From G963674835 sp963674835 (GTDB taxonomy: Bacteria; Planctomycetota; Planctomycetia; Pirellulales; Thermoguttaceae): a stretch of 64,000 bases of DNA. Every line of letters starts with the position of its first letter. Position 1 is the first letter of the stretch. Below are positions 43,869 to 52,468 of the stretch, one piece after another. Position numbers and translations under genes: made by a program. The notes below the pieces were generated by a model that saw nothing but the letters and a program-made list of their open reading frames with translations, made no database searches and had not been told where the DNA came from. The stretch is from positions 682,001 to 746,000 of the forward strand of contig CAXXKC010000001.1 in assembly GCA_963674835.2 (NCBI GenBank), read 5' to 3'.

Positions 43869-45062
43869 ATGATCCGACTGCAACGATTGATGGCCATCGG
43901 CGTCATTTGCCTGCTGCCCTTGGCGGCCACCTTCGGCGCCGAGGCTGCCGCGGAACGGCCCAATACCCTGAGTGACCAGGAGATCGCCGACGGCTGGATC
44001 ATGCTGTTCGACGGCACGACCCTCTTCGGCTGGAAGGCAGCCAACCGGGCGGACTGGCGGGTGGCTGACGGGGCCATTACGGCGACCAGCGGCGACCCGG
44101 GACTGTTGCTCACGACGAGCCAGTTCGGCAACTATGTTCTGAAGGTGGATTTTCGGCTGGCTGCGGGGGGCAATAGCGGTGTGTTTCTGCGGACCAGCCC
44201 GAACCCGGGCCCGAAGGAGCTGGCAACCCGGTGCTACGAGGTGAACATTGCCAATAGCCCGAATGACTATCCAACGGGTAGCCTCGTCCAGCGGCAGAAG
44301 GCAACGGTGAGCCACGAAAGCACGGATTGGCAAAGCATGGAGGTCACCGCCGATGGCGGACACATCGTGGTGAAGGTGGACGGCGAGACCGTGTGCGACT
44401 ATAGCGACCCGAAGCCGCTCGGCCGCGGCTACATCGGCCTGCAGTTTCGGACCGGTAGCGTCGAGTTCCGCAACGTGAAGCTGAAGCCACTGGAAATGAA
44501 AAGCCTTTTCAATGGAAAGGATCTGACCGGCTGGAAGACGTATCCCGACATGGCGAGCGAGTTCACGGTGACTCCGGAGGGCGCGATTCACGTCAAGAAC
44601 GGAAAAGGCCAAATCGAGACGGATCAGACCTACGGCGATTTCACGCTGCAACTGGATGTGTTTGTGAACGGCAAGGGACTCAATTCGGGGGTGTTCTTCC
44701 GTTGTATTCCGGGCGAGTCGATGAACGGCTATGAGTGCCAGATTCATAACGGCTACAAGGACGACGACCGCAACAAGCCGCTCGACTGCGGAACGGGAGG
44801 CATCTTCCGCCGCCAGAACGCCCGCCGCGTCGTGGCCGACGACTTCAAGTGGTTTGCGCTGACCCTGCACGCGGACGGAAATCACACGGCGGCCTGGGTG
44901 AACGGCTATCAGGTGAGCAACTGGACCGATCGGCGGGCAGCCGACAAGAACCCCCGCAGAGGTCTGCGGTTGGAGCCTGGCACGATCCAACTGCAGGGCC
45001 ACGATCCAACGACGGACCTGTCGTTCTGTAACCTGCGTATCACGGAACTGCCACCGCGTTAG
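43869..45062 (+). CDS. Secreted protein with two DUF1080 (3-keto-disaccharide hydrolase) domains
   Basis: The 397-residue protein has a signal peptide (LMAIGVICLLPLAATFGAEA) and two DUF1080 domains in tandem, each a concanavalin-like beta sandwich. The first starts DGWIMLFDGTTLFGWKA and includes FRLAAGGNSGVFLRTSP. The second starts KSLFNGKDLTGWKTYPD and includes NGKGLNSGVFFRCIPGE and YECQIHNGYKDDD. Some DUF1080 proteins cleave 3-keto-glycosides; others are probably binding domains, and I cannot tell which applies. AAGGA lies about seven bases before ATG 43869. It is probably independent of the genes before and after it. Confidence 0.9.
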   Translation: MIRLQRLMAIGVICLLPLAATFGAEAAAERPNTLSDQEIADGWIMLFDGTTLFGWKAANRADWRVADGAITATSGDPGLLLTTSQFGNYVLKVDFRLAAGGNSGVFLRTSPNPGPKELATRCYEVNIANSPNDYPTGSLVQRQKATVSHESTDWQSMEVTADGGHIVVKVDGETVCDYSDPKPLGRGYIGLQFRTGSVEFRNVKLKPLEMKSLFNGKDLTGWKTYPDMASEFTVTPEGAIHVKNGKGQIETDQTYGDFTLQLDVFVNGKGLNSGVFFRCIPGESMNGYECQIHNGYKDDDRNKPLDCGTGGIFRRQNARRVVADDFKWFALTLHADGNHTAAWVNGYQVSNWTDRRAADKNPRRGLRLEPGTIQLQGHDPTTDLSFCNLRITELPPR

Positions 45063-45224
45063 AGGATCGGAATGATGTGAGCGCGGTGGCCGCGATGGTT
45101 GGCTGCGCGACATGTGCCGCGAGTTTGCCAGGGAACGGCCACTTATGTGCCACAAAGAGCAGTAAACTCACACCTCTTTGGAGGGTTATTCATAGCTCTA
45201 TTGGGCCTTGAGGTCGGATATTTC

Positions 45225-45253
45225 TTGTCCGGATGGCCCCAGTTAGGTATACT
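45225..45253 (+). promoter_or_regulatory. Sigma70-like promoter for the CBS gene
   Basis: TTGTCC (45225-45230) and TATACT (45248-45253) are separated by 17 bases, about 70 bases before the start at 45326. Confidence 0.55.
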
Positions 45254-45325
45254 TTTGCCAGCTGGCACTGTCGTAAATGTGCATGCCGTTGGTTTGCCCG
45301 TCACTCGTTGTAGAGGGGAGTGGTC

Positions 45326-45778
45326 ATGACGTTGCGTGAGATACTCCGGATCAAGGGGGGGCCTATCCGCTGGATCGCGCCGAGTGCCACGTTGGCAGAG
45401 GCGGCTTGTCGGTTGGTTGAACACAACGTCGGCTCGCTGCTTGTGTGCGAAGTGGACGAGTCGGGCGGAGAAAGGCTGCTCGGAATCCTCACCGAGCGGG
45501 ACATTCTGCATGTGACGGCCAAGCATGACGGGTCGCTGACCTCGCTGAAGGTGGTCGATCACATGTCGACGCGGATGATCCTCGGCGCGCCGGAGGACTC
45601 GGTCGAGGACGTCATGGGGCTGATGACCGACAACCGGATTCGGCACTTGCCGGTGATGTCGGACGGCCGGCTGATCGGGATCGTGTCGATCGGCGACGTC
45701 GTCAAGGCGCAGCACGATCGATTGGCGATGGAAAACAGCTTCATGAAGGACTACATCCAGAACCCGGTCACCGGCTAA
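45326..45778 (+). CDS. CBS domain pair protein
   Basis: The 150-residue protein consists of two CBS motifs and little else. The first is IAPSATLAEAACRLVEHNVG with LLGILTERDILHV. The second is GAPEDSVEDVMGLMTDNRIR with GRLIGIVSIGDVVKAQ. Such stand-alone modules usually bind adenine nucleotides such as AMP or ATP and act as energy sensors; the partner is unknown. I used ATG 45326, with GGGGAG five bases upstream; GTG 45320 is in frame. Its end overlaps the end of the convergent enolase-superfamily gene by 11 bases. Confidence 0.92.
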   Translation: MTLREILRIKGGPIRWIAPSATLAEAACRLVEHNVGSLLVCEVDESGGERLLGILTERDILHVTAKHDGSLTSLKVVDHMSTRMILGAPEDSVEDVMGLMTDNRIRHLPVMSDGRLIGIVSIGDVVKAQHDRLAMENSFMKDYIQNPVTG

Positions 45779-46820
45779 CCTGGTACTGTTCGACCTTCGC
45801 GCGATCGATCTCGACACCGAGGCCGGCTCCCCGCGGCACGGCGATCATGCCGTCGATGATCTCCAGCGGCTCGACCAAGACGTCGTCCTGAAGCTGGTGG
45901 TAGGCGCATTCGCTGCAACCGGAGAAGGCGGGAGTCGCCGCGGCCAATTGGAGCATGGCGGCCAGGGCAATGCCCAACGACGGACCGCTGCCCAGAGAAG
46001 CCGTAAGGCCCGCCGCCTGGGTAATGGCAGCGCATTTCCGTGCCGGAACCATGCCACCGACCAACTGAAGATCCATGACCGCGCAGGTTGTGGCCCCGCA
46101 GCGCACGAGCGCCAGAACATCGGCCGGACTGCGCACCGAGCGCCAGACGGCCAACGGCGTGTTAATCTGCCGGCGGAGCGAGGCAAGTTGATCCAGGTTG
46201 CCTCCTTGCAGCGGATCGATGATCAACTGGAGGAAGGCTTCGTCGGCCTGGCTGCAGAGATCGCGAATCTCCTCGACGGTGAAACACTCGGCGGCGTCGA
46301 GGCGGATTTCGGTGCGGTCCTGGGCGACTTCTCGAATGGCAGCCAAGGTATCGATGTCTTCGTCCCAACGGCCGCAGGAAGTGATGATCTGCGAATGATA
46401 GCCGCGCTCGGCCAGATCTCGCGCTGCCTGGGCAACCTGCTGGGGTGCATCGGCGGCTAGGCGGATGGCCAACGGGATACGCTGCCGGTATCCACCACCA
46501 AAGAGGTGACAGACGGGCTGGCGCACGGCACGTCCCACGAGATCCCAGAGGGCCATTTCGACGGCGCAGCGCAACGGCGCATTGCCCATGGCCTCGAGGA
46601 CGAGAAGCTCCTCGATGTCGAAGATGCTCCGCCCGGTGAGGATAGGCAGCAGCCAATCGCGGCGCGCGGCCAGCTCTGTGGGGCGCCATCCGACTTGGCC
46701 TTCTCCCCATCCCTTCAGACCGGTGTTCGTCGACAACTGCACAAGGAGGGACCGAACGGGGGACTGCCGCCCAACGCAGCCGATTTCCACCAGAAAGAGT
46801 TCCAAATCGCTAACAATCAT
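45768..46820 (-). CDS. Enolase-superfamily (muconate lactonizing-like) protein with degenerate active site
   Basis: The 350-residue protein has the N-terminal capping domain and C-terminal barrel of the MR/MLE group. Family blocks include LRCAVEMALWDLVGRAVRQP, SVRSPADVLALVRCGATTCA and LVGGMVPARKCAAITQAAGL. The catalytic set is largely lost. The KXK segment reads SQIITSCG without lysine. Asp175 is kept, but the second metal ligand region is IIDPLQGG. The third, normally DES before VRSPAD, reads WRS (226-228), and the later Lys is replaced in MDLQLVGG. I infer a non-catalytic or altered enzyme. The start overlaps the ispH stop as ATGA, so it is translationally coupled to ispH. Confidence 0.85.
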   Translation of the reverse strand: MIVSDLELFLVEIGCVGRQSPVRSLLVQLSTNTGLKGWGEGQVGWRPTELAARRDWLLPILTGRSIFDIEELLVLEAMGNAPLRCAVEMALWDLVGRAVRQPVCHLFGGGYRQRIPLAIRLAADAPQQVAQAARDLAERGYHSQIITSCGRWDEDIDTLAAIREVAQDRTEIRLDAAECFTVEEIRDLCSQADEAFLQLIIDPLQGGNLDQLASLRRQINTPLAVWRSVRSPADVLALVRCGATTCAVMDLQLVGGMVPARKCAAITQAAGLTASLGSGPSLGIALAAMLQLAAATPAFSGCSECAYHQLQDDVLVEPLEIIDGMIAVPRGAGLGVEIDRAKVEQYQVSR

Positions 46821-47773
46821 GTCATTTCGCTTTGGTCGCCCGAGACATGTTTGTGCCGCAGCTCGTGGGGGAGCCGAAATCGGAGGTCCTCCGTGCGAAC
46901 GACGACCGACTCGACGCTGGCGTCGAACCGCTGAACGAGCACCGACACGCACTTCTGAACGACGATCTCCGAGGCGCTCGCTCCCGCGGTAATCAAGACG
47001 GTCTCGGCGCCGCCGAACCAAGCTGGGTCGATATCGGCCGGTCCATCGATCAAGTGCGCAGGAATGCCACAGAGCCGTGCTTTCTCCGCCAATCGCTGAC
47101 TATTGGAGCTGTTCTGACTCCCCACCACAAGGGCAATATCGGCGCTTCGGGCAAGCTGCCGCACGGCCTCCTGTCGATTTTGGGTAGCGTAACAGATATC
47201 GTGTCCGGCCTGCCCCGCGATCGAGGGGAAGCGTTGGCGAAGGCGCTGGATGATCGTCTCGGCATCGTCGACCGAGAGTGTCGTTTGGGTTAGGTAGGCC
47301 ACCTTGGAAGGATCTGGCACCTCGACTCGGTCGACATCGGCCTCGGTGCCAATCAGGACGATGGACTCGGGGGCCTCGCCGAGCGTGCCGATCACCTCGT
47401 CGTGCCCCTGGTGGCCGATGAGAAGGATCGTATAGCCCTGCCTCGCCAAGCGAATGGCCTCGTGGTGGACCTTGATGACCAGGGGGCAGGTGGCATCGAT
47501 CGTTTTGAGTCGCCGCTCGGTGGCCTGTTGGCGGATCTCGGGGGAGATTCCGTGGGCCGAGAACAACAGATGCGAGCCCTCGGGGACCTCGTTCAGATCG
47601 TCGACGAAAACGACCCCCCGAGATCGGAATTGATCGACCACCCATTTATTGTGAACGATCTCGTGATAGACATACATGGGAATGCCGTACAGCTCTAGCG
47701 CCAAATTGAGGCTTTCGATCGCCATGTTGACGCCGGCGCAGAAGCCGCGCGGACCTGCCAGAAGTATGCGCAT
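46817..47773 (-). CDS. ispH: 4-hydroxy-3-methylbut-2-enyl diphosphate reductase IspH
   Basis: IspH is the iron-sulfur enzyme that makes IPP and DMAPP in the last step of the MEP isoprenoid pathway. The 318-residue length is normal. The three cluster cysteines are Cys12 in GPRGFCAGV, Cys96 in DATCPLVIKV and Cys194 in DICYATQNRQ. The substrate motifs IVHNKWVV, LFSAHGISP, GHQGHDEVIGT and VVGSQNSSNSQRL are present. GAGGG lies five bases before ATG 47773. The gene is divergent from hpnC-hpnD-hpnE, so isoprenoid precursor supply and squalene synthesis are back to back. The next gene overlaps its stop. Confidence 0.97.
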   Translation of the reverse strand: MRILLAGPRGFCAGVNMAIESLNLALELYGIPMYVYHEIVHNKWVVDQFRSRGVVFVDDLNEVPEGSHLLFSAHGISPEIRQQATERRLKTIDATCPLVIKVHHEAIRLARQGYTILLIGHQGHDEVIGTLGEAPESIVLIGTEADVDRVEVPDPSKVAYLTQTTLSVDDAETIIQRLRQRFPSIAGQAGHDICYATQNRQEAVRQLARSADIALVVGSQNSSNSQRLAEKARLCGIPAHLIDGPADIDPAWFGGAETVLITAGASASEIVVQKCVSVLVQRFDASVESVVVRTEDLRFRLPHELRHKHVSGDQSEMT

Positions 47774-47796
47774 GATTCCCTCGTGTATGGAAAAGT

Positions 47797-47825
47797 ATCA
47801 TAATGCGGTGCTAGGCAGGCATCAA
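47797..47825 (-). promoter_or_regulatory. Sigma70-like promoter of ispH
   Basis: On the minus strand TTGATG (47820-47825) and TATGAT (47797-47802) are separated by 17 bases, giving a very short ispH leader. On the plus strand I see only a weak candidate for the hpnC operon. Confidence 0.5.
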
Positions 47826-47928
47826 ACTGCCGCCGGCCCTCAGCGGGGCAAATGTTGTCGCGTGTGCCGGGGGATCGATAACCGCAGGGGGTGGTGCCAC
47901 AACTGGGGATGGGCGGCCAGCGTCGAGC

Positions 47929-48864
47929 ATGTCGAGCACGTTTGCGTCAGATTTGAAATTGTACGGACCGCAGGCCGCTCATGGGAAACGGGTTTCGTTG
48001 GCCCAGAGTCGGCGCTATTGCCGTCGGCTGGCCCGGAGTCACTACGAGAATTTCACGGTGGCCAGCCTGCTGCTGCCGCGGGCATTGAGGCAACACTTCT
48101 GCAATGTGTACGCCTATTGCCGCTGGGCCGACGATCTGGCCGACGAGACGGACGGGCCCGCCGAGAGCCTCGGCCTGCTGGATTGGTGGGAATCGCAGCT
48201 TCGCGGGTGCTACTTGGATGACGCCTCGCATCCGGTGTTCGTCGCGTTGGCCGAGACGATCCGGGAGTTCAACCTTCCGATCGAGCCGCTGGCCGATCTG
48301 CTGGTCGCCTTTCGCCAGGACCAACGAGTTACGCGTTACGAGACGTTCGACCAACTGCTGGAGTACTGCCGGTGTTCGGCCAACCCGGTCGGACGTGTGG
48401 TTCTCCACTTGGCTCGGTGCTGCGATCCGGATCGCGCACGGCTGTCGGACTCGATTTGCACAGGACTGCAACTGGCCAATTTCTGGCAGGACGTCGCACG
48501 GGATTGGCAGCGCGGCCGGATGTACCTGCCGCTGGCCGACTGTCGGCGCTTTGGCTACGACGAAGCGATGCTCGCGAGGCGAGAGTTGAACCCGTCGTTT
48601 CGCCGTCTGCTGGCGGCGGAAGTCGCCGAGGCCGAGACCTGGCTGCGCCGGGGTTTGCCCTTGGTACGGATGGTTCCGCGGGCGGTGCAGGTCGACGTGT
48701 CGCTATTCGTCCACGGGGGGCTGGCCATTCTGGAGGCGATACGCCGGCAGGACTACGATGTTCTGTCGCGACGGCCGGTGGTCGGCCGCGGCGGCAAATT
48801 GCGATTGCTGATGAGCTGTTGGTGGAATCCCCTGAGGGACGTGCCGCCGGGAGAGAGCCCATGA
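47929..48864 (+). CDS. hpnC: Squalene synthesis protein HpnC (hydroxysqualene synthase)
   Basis: HpnC is one of the three proteins that make squalene from farnesyl diphosphate by the HpnCDE route; it converts presqualene diphosphate to hydroxysqualene. The 311-residue protein has the squalene/phytoene synthase fold. The first aspartate-rich motif is YAYCRWADDLADETD and the second is ANFWQDVARDWQRGRMYLP. The N-terminal block SRRYCRRLARSHYENFTVAS is typical of HpnC. Its stop overlaps the hpnD start (ATGA). The order hpnC-hpnD-hpnE matches known hopanoid clusters. ATG 47929 has only a weak ribosome site. Confidence 0.95.
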   Translation: MSSTFASDLKLYGPQAAHGKRVSLAQSRRYCRRLARSHYENFTVASLLLPRALRQHFCNVYAYCRWADDLADETDGPAESLGLLDWWESQLRGCYLDDASHPVFVALAETIREFNLPIEPLADLLVAFRQDQRVTRYETFDQLLEYCRCSANPVGRVVLHLARCCDPDRARLSDSICTGLQLANFWQDVARDWQRGRMYLPLADCRRFGYDEAMLARRELNPSFRRLLAAEVAEAETWLRRGLPLVRMVPRAVQVDVSLFVHGGLAILEAIRRQDYDVLSRRPVVGRGGKLRLLMSCWWNPLRDVPPGESP

Positions 48865-49751
48865 ATCGCGATTCCGCCGATCTGGAGGCCAGCTACGCGT
48901 ACTGTCGCCGCATGGCGCGCGAAGCGGGCTCGAACTTCTACGGGTCGTTTTTCATGCTGCGACGCGAGAAGCGAATCGCCATGGATGCGCTGTACGCGTT
49001 CATGCGTCATACGGATGATCTGGGCGACAGCAGCGATCCATTGTCTGTTCGGCAAGCCGCACTGGCGCAGTGGCGCGCCGACGTGACGGCTGCCCTGGCG
49101 GGGCAACTTAACGGTGCGGCGGATCGCTCGGTGCTGCCGGCACTGGCCGACACGGCGGAGCGGTTCCAGATTCCGTCGCAGTATCTGCTGGCTGTGCTTG
49201 ACGGTCTGGAGATGGACATGGAAGGCCGACGTTACGAGACGTTCGACGAGTTGGCTGAGTACTGCCGGGCGGTGGCTTCTGCGGTCGGCATGGCGTGTCT
49301 GCACATCTGGGGCTGTCGCGACGAGGAGGCGCTAGAGCCGGCGGACCGTTGCGGACTGGCATTCCAACTGACGAACATCCTTCGCGACTTGCGGGAGGAT
49401 GTGCTTTGCGGGCGGGTGTATCTGCCGTTGGAAGAGTTTCGCCGGTTCGATTACTCGGAGGAAGATCTGGCGGCGGGGGTGGCCGACGCTCGGTTCCACC
49501 GCCTGATGGGGTTCCAACTCGATCGGGCCGAACAGTTCTATCGCGAGAGTGTGAGGTTGTTCGACTATCTGCAAGCAGATGGGCAGCGGATGTTCGGCAT
49601 GATGACGGCTGTCTATCACCGGATTCTGAGCGAGATTCGCAAGGCGCCGGACGCCGTGCTTGAGCGCCGCGTGTCGTTGGGATGGCTGGAGAAGGCTCGC
49701 ATTGCGGCCCGCTGGCTCGTGCTGCCGCCAAGACGCCCGACCTTATCGTAA
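48861..49751 (+). CDS. hpnD: Presqualene diphosphate synthase HpnD
   Basis: HpnD joins two farnesyl diphosphates to presqualene diphosphate. The 296-residue protein has the usual family blocks: YCRRMAREAGSNFYGSFFML at the start, first aspartate motif YAFMRHTDDLGDSSD, YETFDELAEYCRAVASAVG, and second motif QLTNILRDLREDVLCGRVYL. It starts inside the hpnC stop (ATGA), with GGGAGAGAG upstream. hpnE follows after 15 bases. The enzyme probably acts at the inner face of the cytoplasmic membrane, where squalene accumulates. Confidence 0.95.
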   Translation: MNRDSADLEASYAYCRRMAREAGSNFYGSFFMLRREKRIAMDALYAFMRHTDDLGDSSDPLSVRQAALAQWRADVTAALAGQLNGAADRSVLPALADTAERFQIPSQYLLAVLDGLEMDMEGRRYETFDELAEYCRAVASAVGMACLHIWGCRDEEALEPADRCGLAFQLTNILRDLREDVLCGRVYLPLEEFRRFDYSEEDLAAGVADARFHRLMGFQLDRAEQFYRESVRLFDYLQADGQRMFGMMTAVYHRILSEIRKAPDAVLERRVSLGWLEKARIAARWLVLPPRRPTLS

Positions 49752-49766
49752 CGAGATGGAGCGATC

Positions 49767-51218
49767 ATGCGCTGGCCCGAGAAGACCTCAACCGCACGGG
49801 TGGCCATTGTCGGGGGCGGTCTGGCGGGGCTTGCGGCGGCCGTGGCGGCCAGTCAATGCGGTTTGAACGTCGAACTGTTTGAAAGTCGAGGTCGGCTGGG
49901 CGGCCGAGCCGGTTCGTTTCGCGATCCGGCGTCGGGCGAGCTGGTCGACCATTGTCAGCATGTGGCCATGGGTTGCTGCACGAACTGGGCCGACTTCTGC
50001 CGGCGAACGGCGATTGCGGACTGCTTCAGGCGTCAGCGGCGGCTGTGGTTCATTGGGCCCGACGGTGTGGCTCGGCAGTTCGCGGCGTCGGCGATGCTGC
50101 CCAGCCCGTTGCACCTCGCGTCCGGGCTGATGCGACTGGACTATCTGACCGTCCGCGAGCGGCTGGGGATTGCGCGTGCCTTGGTGCGAATGGCGCGCAG
50201 GCGCGGAGAGACGGATTGCACGGTCGGCGAGTGGCTCCGGCAACAGGGGCAGAGCCGGGCGGCGATCGAGCTGTTCTGGGCGACCATCCTAGTGAGTGCT
50301 CTGGGGGAAACGTTGGATCGCGCGTCGCTGGCGGCCGCTCGCAAGGTGTTTGTCGATGGTTTTCTGCGATCGCGCCGGGCGTACGAACTCGAGCTGCCTG
50401 CGGTACCGTTGGGCGAAATCTACGATCGGCGATTGGGCCGATGGCTTGCCGAGCAGGGCGTTGGAGTACGATTGCAAACGCGGGTTCGCCGGATCGAAGG
50501 CGATGGTTCAGGGGCGACGAGCCTCGTGTTGGCCGATGGCGAGGTGCGGTCGTTCGACTTTGTGATCGTTGCGGTGCCGTGGGGAAGAACTGCGACGGTT
50601 CTTTCGGACGAGTTGCGGCGGGCTATGCCGGCGCTGGAAGGCATCGCGGCCATTGAGCCTTCCCCGATAACGGCGGTCCATCTCTGGTTCGACCGTCCGA
50701 TCATGCGACTGCCACACGCCGTGCTCGTGGGGCGGCTGAGCCAGTGGGTGTTTCGGCGGAGTGATGGGAAGGCCGTCGCAACCGACCACATGACAGGTCA
50801 AACGCAGCAGGACGAGTCGGAGGCGTATTACCAGGTGGTAATCAGTGCGTCGCACGATCTAGACGCGCGGAGTCGTGAAGAGGTGGTTGGGAAGGTGTGC
50901 CGGGAGCTGGCCGCCGTGTGGCCGGCTGCGGAGGCGGCACACTTGGCGCGATGGCGAATGGTAACCAACCCGGCGGCGGTTTTCTCCGTCGGGCCCGACT
51001 TGGAGCGGCATCGGCCGGCTCAGCAAACCGAGGTGCCGAATCTGATGTTGGCGGGCGACTGGACGGCGACAGGCTGGCCGGCGACGATGGAGGGCGCCGT
51101 GCGAAGCGGGTACCTGGCCGTGGAGGCAATCCTCCGTCGATTCGGCGACCGTCGGCGGATCGTTGTTGCAGACCTGCCGCGTGGGTGGTTGGCGCGGTGG
51201 ATGCTGGGGAACGACTAG
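49767..51218 (+). CDS. hpnE: Hydroxysqualene dehydroxylase HpnE (FAD-dependent)
   Basis: HpnE reduces hydroxysqualene to squalene with FAD. The 483-residue protein opens with the dinucleotide-binding motif VAIVGGGLAGLAAAVAASQC and ELFESRGRLGGRAGSF, typical of phytoene-desaturase-like flavoproteins. HpnE-type blocks follow: LVDHCQHVAMGCCTNWADFC, then FWATILVSALGETLDRAS. The C-terminus has the second FAD-binding piece NLMLAGDWTATGWPATMEGA. GGAG lies before ATG 49767. It ends the hpnCDE operon, and its stop shares CTAG (51215-51218) with that of the convergent membrane-protein gene. No squalene-hopene cyclase gene is seen in this window. Confidence 0.94.
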   Translation: MRWPEKTSTARVAIVGGGLAGLAAAVAASQCGLNVELFESRGRLGGRAGSFRDPASGELVDHCQHVAMGCCTNWADFCRRTAIADCFRRQRRLWFIGPDGVARQFAASAMLPSPLHLASGLMRLDYLTVRERLGIARALVRMARRRGETDCTVGEWLRQQGQSRAAIELFWATILVSALGETLDRASLAAARKVFVDGFLRSRRAYELELPAVPLGEIYDRRLGRWLAEQGVGVRLQTRVRRIEGDGSGATSLVLADGEVRSFDFVIVAVPWGRTATVLSDELRRAMPALEGIAAIEPSPITAVHLWFDRPIMRLPHAVLVGRLSQWVFRRSDGKAVATDHMTGQTQQDESEAYYQVVISASHDLDARSREEVVGKVCRELAAVWPAAEAAHLARWRMVTNPAAVFSVGPDLERHRPAQQTEVPNLMLAGDWTATGWPATMEGAVRSGYLAVEAILRRFGDRRRIVVADLPRGWLARWMLGND

Positions 51219-51706
51219 GGAGCGGTGGCTGGCGGATTGGCCTCGGCACGCCGTATGTCGCGCAGGGCAATCCACAGCGGCAAGGCTGCGGCGGGGGCGA
51301 ATGCAGCGTCGATCCAGAACCAAACCAACGGGAGTCCTCGCAGGGGGATGCAGATCGCGGCCAACACGGGAACCGACGCACACATAATCAGCCCGCATTG
51401 GACAACCCAAATGTTGCGCACCGGATCCCGAATTGCCCCGGCGAAGAGAACCGCCAACATGATGTGAGCGAAGGCGAGCCAATCGTGGGCATACAGGACG
51501 AACGGGTAGTTAGCCTCGATCGACTCAAGGGCCGCGATCGAGGTTAGGACGAATCGGTGGATCGTTCCCGTCGGCTCGGCCTGGCCCCACACGATGTTCA
51601 CGGCGGTCTTCAACTCCCAGAGTGCCGGCCACACGGTAACTCCGGAGACGAACAGCCCAAAGGCGACGATGGCCAACATCCACTTGGCACGTGTGAGGCG
51701 CTTCAT
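51215..51706 (-). CDS. Small integral membrane protein, unknown function
   Basis: The 163-residue protein has about four hydrophobic helices: WMLAIVAFGLFVSGVTVWPA, WLAFAHIMLAVLFAGAI, a helix around CGLIMCASVPVLAAICI, and VWFWIDAAFAPAAALPLWIA. A short basic start (MKRLTRAKW) fits the positive-inside rule. I do not recognise a family. I chose ATG 51706; a start at 51799 would add 31 non-hydrophobic residues. It lies 99 bases downstream of rex on the same strand, and its stop overlaps that of hpnE. Confidence 0.75.
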   Translation of the reverse strand: MKRLTRAKWMLAIVAFGLFVSGVTVWPALWELKTAVNIVWGQAEPTGTIHRFVLTSIAALESIEANYPFVLYAHDWLAFAHIMLAVLFAGAIRDPVRNIWVVQCGLIMCASVPVLAAICIPLRGLPLVWFWIDAAFAPAAALPLWIALRDIRRAEANPPATAP

Positions 51707-51805
51707 CGGTGGGTCCAACCGTTCTCTGGGATCGGCGTGGTTCGGCGCTGACACGGACGACAGAAACGCGTACCGGAGCCCCGAAGATGGCTTCGGCATG
51801 GGCGC

Positions 51806-52468
51806 CTAGTCGCGCTGGCGGTGATGGCGGCCCAGGACTTCCTCAAGGCGGCTCGACAGCACGGCCAAGCTCGCCGAGAGGTTCATGTTCTCTACAACGA
51901 CCGAGTCGGGAACTTCCAAGGCGACGGGCGCGTAGTTCCAGATGGCGCGAATGCCTGAGCCGACCATGAGCCGGGCAACCTCTTGCGCGGCCTTGGCCGG
52001 AACCGTGATGATTCCAATAAGCACCTTCGTGTGGCTGACCATCTCGGGGAGTCTTTCCAATGGGTGGACCATCTTGCCGTGCATCGGCTGGCCCACCTTT
52101 GCCGGATCGATGTCGAAGCCGGCGACGATGTTCAGACCATACTCGGTGAATCCCTCGTAGCCCATCAATGCACTGCCCAGGCCGCCGACACCGACGACGA
52201 ATGCATCGCGGCTACCGTTCCAGCCCAGGAACTTCTCGATGGCCGAGACGAGGGCCGGCACGTCGTAGCCGACCTTGGGCTTGCCGACGATGCCGGTGAT
52301 GGCGAAATCCTTGCGTACCTGCGTGCTCACGACGCTCAGCTCGCGAGCGATGTACGTGCAGGAAACCACCTGGCGGCCGCGATTGTTCAATTGCTTGAGA
52401 AATCGCAGGTACATCGGCAATCGCCGAATGCTGGGCAGCGGCATCGCCTTAGAACTGCTGGACCCCAT
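51806..52468 (-). CDS. rex: Redox-sensing transcriptional repressor Rex
   Basis: Rex is a dimeric repressor that reads the NADH/NAD+ ratio and leaves DNA when NADH is high. The 220-residue protein has the N-terminal winged helix (SIRRLPMYLRFLKQLNNRGR, SCTYIARELSVVSTQVRKDF) and a Rossmann domain (DAFVVGVGGLGSALMGYEGF, IVAGFDIDPAKVG). The C-terminal block IRAIWNYAPVALEVPDSVVV is the hinge typical of the family. I chose ATG 52468 with GGGAGG before it; an earlier start at 52492 is not supported. I see no clear Rex operator in its own leader. The targets may include fermentation or respiration genes elsewhere. Confidence 0.95.
   Translation of the reverse strand: MGSSSSKAMPLPSIRRLPMYLRFLKQLNNRGRQVVSCTYIARELSVVSTQVRKDFAITGIVGKPKVGYDVPALVSAIEKFLGWNGSRDAFVVGVGGLGSALMGYEGFTEYGLNIVAGFDIDPAKVGQPMHGKMVHPLERLPEMVSHTKVLIGIITVPAKAAQEVARLMVGSGIRAIWNYAPVALEVPDSVVVENMNLSASLAVLSSRLEEVLGRHHRQRD

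Noticed and set aside
47929..49751. Carotenoid (phytoene) synthase genes
   Set aside because: HpnC and HpnD are distant relatives of CrtB, but the order followed by HpnE and the presence of hpnH/hpnG support squalene and hopanoid synthesis.
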